The position numbers and the translations under genes were made by a program. A stretch of DNA of 64,000 bases from assembly GCF_051846935.1 (NCBI RefSeq), contig NZ_JBPYCS010000014.1:9637-73636 (forward strand), given 5' to 3'. Source of the DNA: JBPYCR01 sp051846935 (GTDB lineage Bacteria; Bacillota; Bacilli; Bacillales; Amphibacillaceae). Positions 9,055 through 18,417 of the stretch are shown here, piece by piece (the stretch's first letter is position 1; each line of letters begins with the position of its first letter). The notes beneath the pieces are model-generated. The model did not search any database, was not told where the DNA came from, and was given only the letters and a program-made list of their open reading frames with translations.

Positions 9055-9103
9055 AACGACTTTTTCTTATTGAGAAAATAAGACAAAAGCCGTTTTTTTT
9101 TTT
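9055..9103 (+). terminator. Probable terminator after the PucR-type gene
   Basis: An imperfect hairpin (ACGACTTTTTCTTATT against AATAAGACAAAAGCCGT) with a GAGA-like loop is followed by 11 T residues ending at 9103. It separates the regulator from the next operon. No gene is supported between 8893 and 9354. Confidence 0.6.
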
Positions 9104-9228
9104 CTACAAGCCGATCTTCTTTATAATCCCCAGAAACACTTATCTGTACCCGGTAATATATTTGAAATTCAGGAAAATTCATCTAGCAAATTGTCTAATC
9201 TTGAAAAAAATTAATCATACACATTATT

Positions 9229-9259
9229 AATTGTTCAGAAAATTTACTGAACTTATAAT
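9229..9259 (+). promoter_or_regulatory. Sigma-A promoter overlapped by a CodY-like box
   Basis: TTGTTC (9231-9236), 17-bp spacer, TATAAT (9254-9259). The 15-mer at 9229-9243, ATTGTTCAGAAAATT, matches the CodY consensus AATTTTCWGAAAATT at 13 of 15 positions and covers the -35 box, so CodY repression in amino-acid-rich conditions is plausible. It drives the M20D-TRAP-M24 operon. Confidence 0.5.
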
Positions 9260-9354
9260 ATGAACCAATTAGAAAAGTTTCAAACTTTTTTAATTACACC
9301 ATGTTTTCTAACGTAATGAATAGGAACATTTTGAAGAAGCAGGAGGGGAAAATT

Positions 9355-10599
9355 GTGAATTATAGGGATGCCGATTCAAATTTAGAAACTGTAAAAGATA
9401 GACAAGAAAATCGTTCTACTAATACTAAAGAAGGTTTGAAAGAACTTTTAGTGCGTTGGCGCCGAGATTTACATCAGCATCCAGAGCTTAGTTTTCAGGA
9501 ATTCAAAACTTCGGCATATATTGTTCGGGAATTAAACAAAATTAATAATATACAAATAAAAAAGCGTGTTGGTACACCAAATGGCGTAGTTGCTACAGTA
9601 TCATCTGGAACGGGACCAGTTATTGCGTTGCGAGCTGATATGGATGCGTTGCCAATAGTAGAGGAAACGAAGCATGAATTTGTTTCAAAAAATAAAGGAG
9701 TAATGCACGCATGCGGGCACGATGCCCATACGTCCATTTTACTTGGCACGGTTCATTTAATTTCAAAACAGTTTGCAGAAGGTAAATTACGGGGTACAGT
9801 AAAATTTATTTTTCAGCCAGCTGAAGAAGATATGGATGAACATGGACTAACAGGCGCGCCATATATGGTAGAGTCCGGGGTGTTAGATGATGTTCAGGCT
9901 GTACTCGCTCTACATGTTAGTCCATGGCTACCAGTTGGGGAAATTCAAATAAATGACGGTTATAGTATGGCTAGTGTAGATACATTTGAAGCGACTATTC
10001 ATGGTTTTGGAGGACACGGTGCTTATCCATATTTAACGAAAGATCCTATTTGGATGCTTGGTTCCGTATTGCAAGCATTTTATGGTGTAGTAAGTAGAAG
10101 AGTGTCTCCATTAGATCCGGTTGCTGCAAGTATTGGAAAAGTAGCTACTGGAACAGCAAGTAATGTTATTCCAACGGAAGTTAAAATAAATGGTACATTA
10201 CGGAGCTTCTCACCAGATGCTAGAAGGAAGCTTGCAGAAGAAGTGGAGCAAGTATTTAAAATTGTACAATCATTTGGAGGGACGTATGACTTCAAGCTGC
10301 ATAAAGGCGAGCCACCTCTTAAAAATGATTCACAAATAAATAAATTGCTTGAGGATTCAGTTCACCATATGCATAAAACTATAAAAGTCCATCGTGGTCC
10401 ATTCGGAATGGTAGGAGAAGATTTTGCGCATATGACTGAAAAAGTACCAGGGGCTTTATTCTTTCTCGGTTGTTCCTTAAACGATGGGATCGAACGTGAT
10501 TTACATACTTCTATTTTTGATATAGATGAAAATTGCTTAGAGCTTGGCGTAGAGATACTCTCTGAGACAGTGAAGCGTTTATTGAATAAAACATCGTAA
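9355..10599 (+). CDS. M20D-family amidohydrolase (N-acyl-amino-acid deacylase type)
   Basis: About 414 residues from GTG 9355, which sits six bases after a strong AGGAGGGG; an upstream in-frame ATG at 9301 lacks a ribosome site. M20D signatures: LHQHPELSFQE, ADMDALP (metal Asp), MHACGHDAHTSILLG, a dimerisation domain with GFGGHGAYP, and GPFGMVGEDFAHM near the end. The family removes acyl groups from N-acyl amino acids, hippurate and similar compounds using two divalent metals in the cytoplasm. It leads an operon with a TRAP importer and an ectoine-hydrolase-like enzyme, so it may deacetylate N-acetyl-2,4-diaminobutyrate in place of DoeB/EutE, which belongs to another family. That role is inference. 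Confidence 0.85.
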   Translation: MNYRDADSNLETVKDRQENRSTNTKEGLKELLVRWRRDLHQHPELSFQEFKTSAYIVRELNKINNIQIKKRVGTPNGVVATVSSGTGPVIALRADMDALPIVEETKHEFVSKNKGVMHACGHDAHTSILLGTVHLISKQFAEGKLRGTVKFIFQPAEEDMDEHGLTGAPYMVESGVLDDVQAVLALHVSPWLPVGEIQINDGYSMASVDTFEATIHGFGGHGAYPYLTKDPIWMLGSVLQAFYGVVSRRVSPLDPVAASIGKVATGTASNVIPTEVKINGTLRSFSPDARRKLAEEVEQVFKIVQSFGGTYDFKLHKGEPPLKNDSQINKLLEDSVHHMHKTIKVHRGPFGMVGEDFAHMTEKVPGALFFLGCSLNDGIERDLHTSIFDIDENCLELGVEILSETVKRLLNKTS

Positions 10600-10657
10600 T
10601 AAAAAATGTAAGCCTATTCATTGCAATCAACATAAAGAATGAAAGGAACATGCCTAC

Positions 10658-11347
10658 GTGAAAAACTCTATTAATCGCAAAAAAATTGCTTTGCTGCTAC
10701 CGCATACAGACACCACTTTAGAGTATGATTTAAAACGAATATTGCCGCACAGTATTTCAATACATTCAGAACGTATGTGGTTAGAAGAAGTAACTGTGGA
10801 ATCAGAAAAGAAAATGCTTAAAGAAGAAGTTCCGAGAGCAATCGAATATTTAAGGAGTGTGCAACCTGATATAGGAATTTTCGGTTGTACTTCGGCAGGG
10901 TCGATATATGGAACAGATGGGGACGCGGAAATTAAAAGAAAAATTGCTACTTTTTTAAGATGTAAAAGCTTAACTGCTTTTAGTGCAGTGATTGAATGTT
11001 TACAGCACTTGCAGCCAAAGAAGCTTGCAGTAATATCGCCTTATATTGACGAATTACATACACATATCTCCGACGAATTAGAAAACATAGGCTTTCATAT
11101 AACCTATTCTAAAGGCTTTGGCCTACAAAGTGATGCAGACATTGGTCACGTAGAACCGCAAGAGATTATTAATTTTATACAAGAGGATCGGGAGGAAATC
11201 GAGAAGGCTGACTGTCTATTTATTTCTTGTACTAATTTTCGAGCATTCGAATGTAAAGAGAGTTTGGAAGCGTTATTAAATATTGAGGTTGTAACGAGTA
11301 ATTACGCTATATTTAAACAAATTTTTGATTACTTAGGTAAGCATTAG
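10658..11347 (+). CDS. Asp/Glu racemase-superfamily protein (maleate isomerase / EutA-like)
   Basis: 229 residues from a GTG start. Two conserved cysteine motifs are visible: GIFGCTSAGSIYG (~78-90) and LFISCTNFRA (~187-196). They are placed like the paired catalytic cysteines of the Asp/Glu/hydantoin racemase, maleate cis-trans isomerase and arylmalonate decarboxylase group. In ectoine-utilisation clusters of other bacteria the same family occurs as EutA, beside the hydrolase EutD (DoeA) and a TRAP importer, which is the arrangement here. The biochemical role of EutA is not firmly known to me. The gap to M20D is 58 bp, so co-transcription is likely. Family sure, function uncertain. Confidence 0.65.
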   Translation: MKNSINRKKIALLLPHTDTTLEYDLKRILPHSISIHSERMWLEEVTVESEKKMLKEEVPRAIEYLRSVQPDIGIFGCTSAGSIYGTDGDAEIKRKIATFLRCKSLTAFSAVIECLQHLQPKKLAVISPYIDELHTHISDELENIGFHITYSKGFGLQSDADIGHVEPQEIINFIQEDREEIEKADCLFISCTNFRAFECKESLEALLNIEVVTSNYAIFKQIFDYLGKH

Positions 11348-11458
11348 CAAGCGACGCCCTTTTGTGAATGGCACTAGCAGATTTGAATCAATTATACACA
11401 GTGGAATCTATGCAAAGTACGTATCACACTGCAAACTTTTAAATAGAAGGTGTTGAAT

Positions 11459-11950
11459 ATGAAAGAAGTGATGGCAAGGATCGATATCGTTTGGACAATG
11501 TGTGAAAAATATATCTTAAGTATAATGACAATCTTAATGAGTGTGATGTTAATTGGTAACGCAACTAGCAGGTATTTATTAGGGATAAGTTGGGCTTCGA
11601 CAGAGGAAATAGGACAAATTTCAATCGTCGTTATGACATTTATTGGTCTGAGCTATGCGGTAAGAAAACGAATGCATATTGAAATGTCTGGTTTGTATGA
11701 TTTGCTCCCTACAAAACATAAGAGGTTGTTATCTATTTTTATTACGTTAGTAACGAGTGTTGTTTTAGCTGTTGTAACCTATCTTTCTATAAAGTACGTA
11801 ATTAATTTATATGATCTTAAGCAGACGACGAATGTACTAAGGATTCCTATGTACCTCGTAATGAGTGTTGTACCTTTTGGGTTTATGTTGGCGACAGTCC
11901 GCTATTTCGTCGAATTTGTTACTATTACTTTTCGTAAATCGAAATATTAA
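11459..11950 (+). CDS. TRAP transporter small permease (DctQ)
   Basis: About 163 residues with four membrane segments and the family's TSRYLLGISWASTEEIGQIS motif between the first two. The start is taken as ATG 11459, six bases after AGAAGGTG. The Q subunit docks with the large M subunit in the membrane to form the sodium-driven importer. Here the order is Q, M, P with the binding protein last, unlike the other two DctPQM systems in the window. Given the M24 and EutA-like neighbours it may be an ectoine/hydroxyectoine (UehABC-type) importer; that is context only. Confidence 0.85.
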   Translation: MKEVMARIDIVWTMCEKYILSIMTILMSVMLIGNATSRYLLGISWASTEEIGQISIVVMTFIGLSYAVRKRMHIEMSGLYDLLPTKHKRLLSIFITLVTSVVLAVVTYLSIKYVINLYDLKQTTNVLRIPMYLVMSVVPFGFMLATVRYFVEFVTITFRKSKY

Positions 11951-12001
11951 TTTGTTATTGAAACAGAACAATAGCAAATGTAGAAAGTAGGGATTCGTAT
12001 C

Positions 12002-13279
12002 GTGATGTGGTTTCTAATAGCTTTATTATTTCTGATGCTTCTCCTAAATTTTCCAATAATGATTGTTTTAATTGTAACGTGTTTAGCTTTTATGGTTATT
12101 TATACACCGAATTTGGACTTTACGTTATTTGTACAACAATCGATTAGTAGTATTGAAGCATTCGTTCTATTAGCTATACCAATGTTTATTTTTGCTGCTG
12201 ATATTATTACAGCAGGTAAAACATCGAATAGATTATTAGATTTTATACGAGATTTAGTTGGGCATGTGCGAGGTGGTACAGGTATTGTAACGGCAGCTGC
12301 GAGTACGCTGTTTGGCTCTGTATCTGGATCAACGCAGGCAACAGTTGCAGCCATCGGTCCTCCCATGAGGAAAAGAGCTTTAGAAAATGGATATGAAGAC
12401 TCACACATTATGGGGCTGATTGTTAATTCATCAGGTATTGCAATGTTAATACCACCGAGTATTGTGATGATTTATTATGGTATGTTGACAGGTACATCAG
12501 TAGGTGAGTTATTTATCGCAGGAGTTATTCCAGGTGTAATGATATTTATTGCATTTGCTGTTTATGAGTATATTATTGCCATAAAAAAGGGAGTGCCGGT
12601 ATTCCCAAAAGCTACCTTTCAGCAACGTTGGACATCTTTTAAACGATCTGCTTTAACAATTGGCTTTCCGGTACTTATTCTCGGTGGTATTTATTTAGGC
12701 TTATTTAGTCCAACAGAAGCTGCAGCATTTGCTGTATTATATGCATTTATTTTAGAGGTTCTTCTCTTCCGTTCAATAACATTACGTCAATTAATATCCA
12801 TTGCTGCTTCTACTGGAGTCGTAACGAGTGTTGTGTTTATTTTATTAGCTACTGGCGGGGCGTTTTCTTGGATCATTTCATATTTACGGATTCCACAATT
12901 ATTAACAGAATCAATTATGGGAAGTGACCCAACCACCTTACAAGTTTTACTTATTATGTCTTTATTTTTCTTTGTCTCTTGTATGTTTGTTGATTCTCTC
13001 GTTGCAATTGCTATTCTAGCTCCAATATTTACTCCGGTCGCAGTTGGGGTTGGTGTAGATCCGGTTGCAGTAGGAATCTTGGTAACAATGCAAGCCACAT
13101 TGGGTACTGTCACACCACCATTTGGAGTGAATATTTTTACAGCATGTGCTGTTTTTAATAAACCATATATGGTAGTTGCAAAGGGCGTAATTCCATACAT
13201 TGCAATTTTAATGGTTGTAAATTTAATACTTATATTGTATCCCAGTTTAATTACAGCATATCGTATGGTACTGGGATAG
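12002..13279 (+). CDS. TRAP transporter large permease (DctM)
   Basis: 425 residues, very hydrophobic, with typical DctM landmarks: LAIPMFIFAADIITAGKTS, RGGTGIVTAAASTLFGSVSGSTQATVAAIG, NSSGIAMLIPPSIVMIYYG and the late TLGTVTPPFGVNIFTACAVF. These belong to the two elevator-type hairpin regions that carry substrate and sodium. GTG at 12002 (or ATG at 12005) follows GTAGGG. It lies 51 bp after dctQ and 86 bp before the binding-protein gene, in one operon. Confidence 0.9.
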   Translation: MMWFLIALLFLMLLLNFPIMIVLIVTCLAFMVIYTPNLDFTLFVQQSISSIEAFVLLAIPMFIFAADIITAGKTSNRLLDFIRDLVGHVRGGTGIVTAAASTLFGSVSGSTQATVAAIGPPMRKRALENGYEDSHIMGLIVNSSGIAMLIPPSIVMIYYGMLTGTSVGELFIAGVIPGVMIFIAFAVYEYIIAIKKGVPVFPKATFQQRWTSFKRSALTIGFPVLILGGIYLGLFSPTEAAAFAVLYAFILEVLLFRSITLRQLISIAASTGVVTSVVFILLATGGAFSWIISYLRIPQLLTESIMGSDPTTLQVLLIMSLFFFVSCMFVDSLVAIAILAPIFTPVAVGVGVDPVAVGILVTMQATLGTVTPPFGVNIFTACAVFNKPYMVVAKGVIPYIAILMVVNLILILYPSLITAYRMVLG

Positions 13280-13365
13280 CTCTTTGACTATGAAAAGGGG
13301 GTGATGTCCTTTTTGGGAACGCAGGTTCTAGTTTGGCATTAAAAAAATTGTCAGGGGGAAATGAT

Positions 13366-14475
13366 ATGTTAAAGAAAAGAAGAAGTTTAGTCGTGTTTAT
13401 GCTACTGTTCCTACTTTCAATTATCACCATAGGGTGTGGTAGTGGGGCTTCTAAAGATATTGAAGATAATAATGGTGAGACGAGCGCTGAGGAGAAGAGT
13501 GCAAGTAACGATGAGGGTGAGAATATTACGCTACGATTTGCTCATGAAGAAGGTCCCGGAGATGTTATGGATCTATACGTAAATAAATTCAAAGATATTT
13601 TGGAAGAAAAGACGGATGGGCGTATTGCGGTTGATGTCTACACGTATGGTCAGCTTGGTACTAATGTTGATTTGTTAAAGTCTTTGGAGAGTGGTGCGAT
13701 TGAGTTTTCTATTTCATCACCGGGTATTACAGGATCTATAATTCCTGAAAACCAGTTAATGGCAATTCCATTTATTTTCTCCGATAGCATGGAAGTGAAT
13801 AAGAAAGTATTAGACGAAAGTGTTGCACTAAACGAAACTTTAGCTAAACAATACGAGTCGAAAGGAATCCAATCATTTAATTATTGGACGACTGGTTTTA
13901 TGCATTGGACCGCAAATAAACCATTAAAAACACCGGAAGATATGAAGAATTTTAAAATGCGTACGATGGCCTCGCCGTTATTGATTGAATCGTATAAAGT
14001 AATGGGAGCAAATCCAACGCCGACGGATGCCGGAGAAATATACACAAGCTTACAAATGAAAATGGTAGAAGGACAAGAAAATGCACTTTTTTACACGTAT
14101 AACAATAATTTTCATGAAGTCCAAGACTACTTAATGCTTTCCGGACATCATATATATACTACAGTCACAGTAGGGAATAAAGATTTTTTTGAATCATTAT
14201 CGAGCGAAGATCAACAATTAATTCAGGATACGTTAAACGAAGTAACAGATTGGGTGTATAGCGTTGTTGATGAAGAAGAACAAAAAGCTTTAAAAGGCTT
14301 GCAGGAAGCTGATATAGAAATACTTGAGCTAACTTCTGAAGAAAGAGCTGCATTTAAAGAAACTTCTTTAGGCGCAAGGGATGTTTACGTGGAAGAAGTT
14401 GGAGGAGATGCACAAGTAATTTTAGAAACGCTTGAAAAAGAAATTGAGGAAGCAGAACAAGAAATATTAAAGTAA
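13366..14475 (+). CDS. TRAP transporter substrate-binding lipoprotein (DctP)
   Basis: About 369 residues. The start is ATG 13366 after TCAGGGGGAA; it gives a clean lipoprotein signal (MLKKRRSLVVFMLLFLLSII, then TIGCGSG with the lipidated Cys). The mature part has the DctP fold, including LGTNVDLLKSLESGAIEFS, the conserved Arg of FKMRTMASP that binds the substrate carboxylate, and NPTPTDAGEIYTSLQ. It is anchored outside the membrane and hands a carboxylate solute to the Q/M permease. A charged low-complexity linker (~20-50) tethers the domain. The substrate is not determined; ectoine is suggested by the gene that follows. Confidence 0.88.
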   Translation: MLKKRRSLVVFMLLFLLSIITIGCGSGASKDIEDNNGETSAEEKSASNDEGENITLRFAHEEGPGDVMDLYVNKFKDILEEKTDGRIAVDVYTYGQLGTNVDLLKSLESGAIEFSISSPGITGSIIPENQLMAIPFIFSDSMEVNKKVLDESVALNETLAKQYESKGIQSFNYWTTGFMHWTANKPLKTPEDMKNFKMRTMASPLLIESYKVMGANPTPTDAGEIYTSLQMKMVEGQENALFYTYNNNFHEVQDYLMLSGHHIYTTVTVGNKDFFESLSSEDQQLIQDTLNEVTDWVYSVVDEEEQKALKGLQEADIEILELTSEERAAFKETSLGARDVYVEEVGGDAQVILETLEKEIEEAEQEILK

Positions 14476-14599
14476 TCGACCTTTTATATATAAGTAATAA
14501 ATTGATTCTATAGGAACTTCCAAACTCTAGTGATGAATACGGAGTTTTTCAAAAAATGAATAAAGCTACTTAATTACTGAACTGAGAGGGAGAACGAAA

Positions 14600-15769
14600 G
14601 TGACTGATTTTTCAATTGCAGAATATAAAACAAGAGTGAAAAAAACGAAAGAAAAAATGAACTCAGCAGGTATCGATGTTTTATTGGTCACGGATCCAGC
14701 AAATATAAATTATTTAAGTGGATATAATGCATGGTCCTATTACACACATCAACTATTAATCGTTTCGCTTAATGAGGAAGAACCGATTTGGGTAGGGCGA
14801 GGTATTGATGAAACAGGGGCCCATCATACCACTTGGTTGCGAGCAGAAAATATTATTTCATATTCAGACGACTATGTACAATCAGAGACAAAGCATGCGA
14901 TGGAGTTTATGTGCGAAGTTATAAAAAGTAGAAAAATGGATAGAAAATCTATAGGGATGGAATACGACACATACTTTTTTACCGCACAAAATTATATAAT
15001 TCTGACGCAAACGCTGCCAAATGCAACATTTAAAGATGCTATGAATCTTATTAATTGGATTAGAGTAATTAAGTCGGAAAAAGAATTACAGTATATGCGA
15101 CGTGCCGGACTACTTGTAAGTAAAGCTATGAAGAAGGCAACTGACCGAATAGAAGCAGGCGTTCGAGAATGTGATGTTGTTGCAGATATTTATCATGCAC
15201 AAATAAGCGGAACGGAGAAGTTTGGTGGGGACTACCCTTGTTTTCCACCACTACTTCCATCTGGTGAAAAAACAAATGCATGTCATCTTACATGGACAGA
15301 TGAGAAATATAAGCAAGGAGATCCAGTGATATTGGAGTTATCCGGTACTTATAAGCGCTATAACGTTCCTTTGGCTAGAACATTAGTTATTGGGGAGCCC
15401 ACAAAAGAAATGGAAACATTGGCAAATGTAGCGATTGAAGGAATAAACGAAGCGTTGCTAGCTGTTAAGCCAGGTGTTACGAGTGAAGAGGTGGAAATGG
15501 TCTGGCGAAATTCTATTAAAAAGCATGGCTTTGAGAAGGAATCTCGTATTGGCTATTCTATTGGTGTTAACTATCCTCCTGATTGGGGCGAGAAGACCAT
15601 TAGCTTAAGACCAGGAGATAAAACAATACTAGAGCCAGACATGACACTTCATATGATTCCTGGAATTTGGATGGATAACTATGGCGTAGAAATTACGGAA
15701 TCGTTTATTGTGACAGAAACCGGGATTGAATTACTTGCAGACGTGGAGAGAAAGCTATTCATAAAATAA
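14600..15769 (+). CDS. doeA: M24-family hydrolase, ectoine hydrolase (DoeA/EutD)-like
   Basis: 389 residues from GTG 14600 (ribosome site GAGAGGGAGA). The creatinase N-terminal domain (VLLVTDPANINYLSGYNAWS) is followed by a pita-bread C-terminal domain. From memory, several stretches match ectoine hydrolases closely: DDYVQSE, FGGDYPCFPPLLPSGE, ACHLTWTDE, IGYSIGVNYPPDWGEKTISL and LRPGDKTILEPDMTLHMIPG. The usual metal ligands of M24 aminopeptidases are not at their expected places, as in the metal-free ectoine hydrolases. The enzyme opens the ectoine ring to N-acetyl-2,4-diaminobutyrate. It is the last gene of the TRAP operon. A generic Xaa-Pro dipeptidase is the alternative. Confidence 0.68.
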   Translation: MTDFSIAEYKTRVKKTKEKMNSAGIDVLLVTDPANINYLSGYNAWSYYTHQLLIVSLNEEEPIWVGRGIDETGAHHTTWLRAENIISYSDDYVQSETKHAMEFMCEVIKSRKMDRKSIGMEYDTYFFTAQNYIILTQTLPNATFKDAMNLINWIRVIKSEKELQYMRRAGLLVSKAMKKATDRIEAGVRECDVVADIYHAQISGTEKFGGDYPCFPPLLPSGEKTNACHLTWTDEKYKQGDPVILELSGTYKRYNVPLARTLVIGEPTKEMETLANVAIEGINEALLAVKPGVTSEEVEMVWRNSIKKHGFEKESRIGYSIGVNYPPDWGEKTISLRPGDKTILEPDMTLHMIPGIWMDNYGVEITESFIVTETGIELLADVERKLFIK

Positions 15770-15859
15770 GTGAACTGTGAATTTGATAAAGGTCTCCTTT
15801 TCTAATAATTTATACTGTGTATTTAATGTTAAGAACAATGACCCCTATTTAATATATTT

Positions 15860-15904
15860 GCTCCTACATTGGTGATGAAACATCACTCATATGGGAGCTT
15901 TTTT
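15860..15904 (+). terminator. Terminator after the M24 hydrolase gene
   Basis: A GCTCC...GGAGC stem with an inner GGTGATG/CATCAC stem and AAA loop is followed by TTTTTT (15899-15904). The rest of the gap to 16154 has an isolated TATAAT at 15958-15963 without a good -35 and a ribosome-site-like AAAGGGAGTGA at about 15983 with no usable start codon. I see nothing else there. Confidence 0.75.
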
Positions 15905-16154
15905 GTAATGAGAATTAATAAGTTTATTAACTGGATCTTTAAATATTTGCATAATGATATAATAGTTAAACAATCTCGATATAAAGGGAGTGATTTAGGT
16001 CATCAATAAGTTAAAAGCTATAACACGCTCTATGTAATAAGAATATAAAAATTTGTGTGAACAATTTGAATGTGATATTAATTTTTATAAAACAAGAATA
16101 GAAAAATTTTAAGGCTTTTGTTAGCATTTACAACTCTCAATAAGAGGTGATAGT

Positions 16155-18287
16155 TTGAAAAACGATACTATGAATCAATTTATTGAAATTACGAAGAAGT
16201 TCGCGCTGTTATTGGATTTGGACTTAAATGCAATCCGTTTTAAAAATAAACAGGATCAAGATGAAACGTATTTATTACTTAATCATTCGCTTGCTTTTAA
16301 ACAGGACGATAAAATAACGATTTGCTTGATGAAGGACAATTATGTTGAGTTATCATTTGCACAAAAAATCAATACAGAAAAATCCGATCTATTACGTACC
16401 ATATTAAAAAAACAATGGGAATACATTGAGAAAATTCAAGATGTGGAATATCAATTAAACGCGAAAGATTTGCTCTTGTATAGTTCAAAAACGTTGTCGT
16501 CTTCGTTGCGTTTAACAGATGTTTTGAAGCAAATTTTAGATAATACGTTAAAAGTAATTGAAGCTGCAGATGCGGGTAGTATTTATCTTGTTGATAATGA
16601 TGAAACGTATCTTATTCCAAAGGTGACAAGTGGCTTTAATTGGAATTATATTAAGCGAATTAGGTTTAAGCCGGGTGAATCCATTACAGGGCTCACGTAT
16701 GTACTGCAAAAGCCCATGATGTTTGAGCATTCGGATGATGTATATGAAGGGATGGCAACAATTCGTAAAGAAAATAAAGAGTTTTTTGACTTGGCAGTCC
16801 CTAAAGTTTCTGGTGGGGTAGCGGCGAAGTCTAAAAGTGCGATGTGCTGTCCTTTTATTATAAATAATACGTGCTATGGGGTTGTTTCGATAAATAATTT
16901 CTTGACAAATGCTCATTTTAGGAAGGAAGATTTACAGCTGCTGGAAGCGGTATGTAGTCAAGCTTCTATGGCAATGGAGCGTGGGTTTTTATTTGAAGAA
17001 ATTGAAAATCAAGTTCGAAGCTTAAATCAACTAAATTATGAAATAGAAAATAAGAATAAGCGTCTTGAATTTGCAGCGCGTACACATGAAAAGCTGACAA
17101 ACATTGTGTTGCAGCAAAAGGGCTTTGAAGAAATTGCAGAAACGGTAGCTCAAATTATTGATAAAGAGGTTATTATTTACGATCGTTTTTGCCAGCAAGT
17201 AGCGAGTACCCTGCAGGGGGAAAGGGAGATTCACCATATTCCCCATTACATGGATAAACTAAGGGAATCCATTGATACAAAAAGGAAAATGACTATTAAA
17301 GACGATCCATATCGTATAAATATTTTACCTGCTGTTGGTGCGGCAGAATTAAAGGGGCTTATTGTTGTGAAGGGTGTGGAGATGCTCGGTAATGATGAGA
17401 TCATTGCACTGGAGCAGGCGAGTACAGTTGTTGCACTCGAGCTGTTAAAGCAAGAATCGATTGAAGAAGAAAAAGAGCAAATGAAGGGCGAGTTTTTGGA
17501 AGATGTTATAGAAAATGTTGATTTGGATTTAGTGAAAGCTCAAGCACAGCATCTAGGTATAAAAGAAGGAAATAAATACAACTTTATATCCATGCAAATT
17601 GTTCAGCCGATAGGAATGCAAAAGAAAATAAAACGATTGAAATGGTTCCTTGAACAAATTATCGTGCAACAAAATCCGGGCAGTATTTTATTTTTAGGAA
17701 AGAGCGGATTTCATGCCTTAATTTGTTGGAATGATAAAGGGAAGGAGGATGAGTTAATTGAAAAGAGTTTTTTATTAATGAAGGAGTGGAAGAAAGCAGT
17801 ACATTTCCATTTGGAAGAAAGAGATGTGTCTGGTGTTATTGGCCGGTTTATAACGAAAATTGAAAACTTATCTCAATCGTACTTGGATATTAGGAAAGGG
17901 AACGAAATTTTAAACCAAAAAAGATTTAAAAATAAAATTATAACGTATAAAGATATGGGCATCTATCATATGATGATGAGATTATCTAAAGAGGAACAAT
18001 ATCAATTTGTATATGACCATTTGAAGCCGTTAATTGAGTACAAGCATAAGAATAAAATAGATTTATTATTGACGCTCGAAGCCTACTGTGAATTTAATCA
18101 AAAGGCGGATAAAGTTATTCAGCATTTGCATTTACATAAAAACACGTATACATACCGATTGAAACGCGTTCAGGAAATATTGGGAATGGACTTAACGGAT
18201 ACAACTCATTATTTAAACGTGTTATTTTGCTTTCGATTGATGGACACTTTTGGCGTGAAAAATAAATGGTTGAAATTAGAAGAGTAA
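16155..18287 (+). CDS. GAF-domain PucR/CdaR-type transcriptional regulator
   Basis: 710 residues from TTG 16155 (AGAGGTGA, good spacing). Parts in order: a short N-terminal domain (~1-95), a GAF sensor domain (~105-285; IEAADAGSIYLVDNDE, GESITGLTYVLQKPMMF, GVVSINNF, EAVCSQASMAMERG), a coiled-coil linker (~285-320), a PucR-like sensory stretch, a degenerate CdaR middle, and a C-terminal PucR HTH (YDHLKPLIEYKHKN ... LHKNTYTYRLKRVQEILGMDL). It probably senses a small ligand or redox/metal signal and activates the following transporter and hydrolase operon. It shares a PucR-type HTH with the broken gene at 7155 but has a different sensor. Target assignment is by position. Confidence 0.8.
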   Translation: MKNDTMNQFIEITKKFALLLDLDLNAIRFKNKQDQDETYLLLNHSLAFKQDDKITICLMKDNYVELSFAQKINTEKSDLLRTILKKQWEYIEKIQDVEYQLNAKDLLLYSSKTLSSSLRLTDVLKQILDNTLKVIEAADAGSIYLVDNDETYLIPKVTSGFNWNYIKRIRFKPGESITGLTYVLQKPMMFEHSDDVYEGMATIRKENKEFFDLAVPKVSGGVAAKSKSAMCCPFIINNTCYGVVSINNFLTNAHFRKEDLQLLEAVCSQASMAMERGFLFEEIENQVRSLNQLNYEIENKNKRLEFAARTHEKLTNIVLQQKGFEEIAETVAQIIDKEVIIYDRFCQQVASTLQGEREIHHIPHYMDKLRESIDTKRKMTIKDDPYRINILPAVGAAELKGLIVVKGVEMLGNDEIIALEQASTVVALELLKQESIEEEKEQMKGEFLEDVIENVDLDLVKAQAQHLGIKEGNKYNFISMQIVQPIGMQKKIKRLKWFLEQIIVQQNPGSILFLGKSGFHALICWNDKGKEDELIEKSFLLMKEWKKAVHFHLEERDVSGVIGRFITKIENLSQSYLDIRKGNEILNQKRFKNKIITYKDMGIYHMMMRLSKEEQYQFVYDHLKPLIEYKHKNKIDLLLTLEAYCEFNQKADKVIQHLHLHKNTYTYRLKRVQEILGMDLTDTTHYLNVLFCFRLMDTFGVKNKWLKLEE

Positions 18288-18417
18288 AATTATCGGAATT
18301 TTATGTGCTAGTACCCAAAAGTAAGGTATAAAAAATGTGAAAGAGTACTAAAATTTATTTGTCATACTATTCGATAATATTAGTAATCAGTAAAAATATA
18401 ATAGGGAGGTACAAAAA

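Noticed and set aside
8889..9182. 97-codon minus-strand frame after the PucR-type gene
   Set aside because: AT-rich low-complexity translation covering a terminator; no ribosome site or family resemblance.
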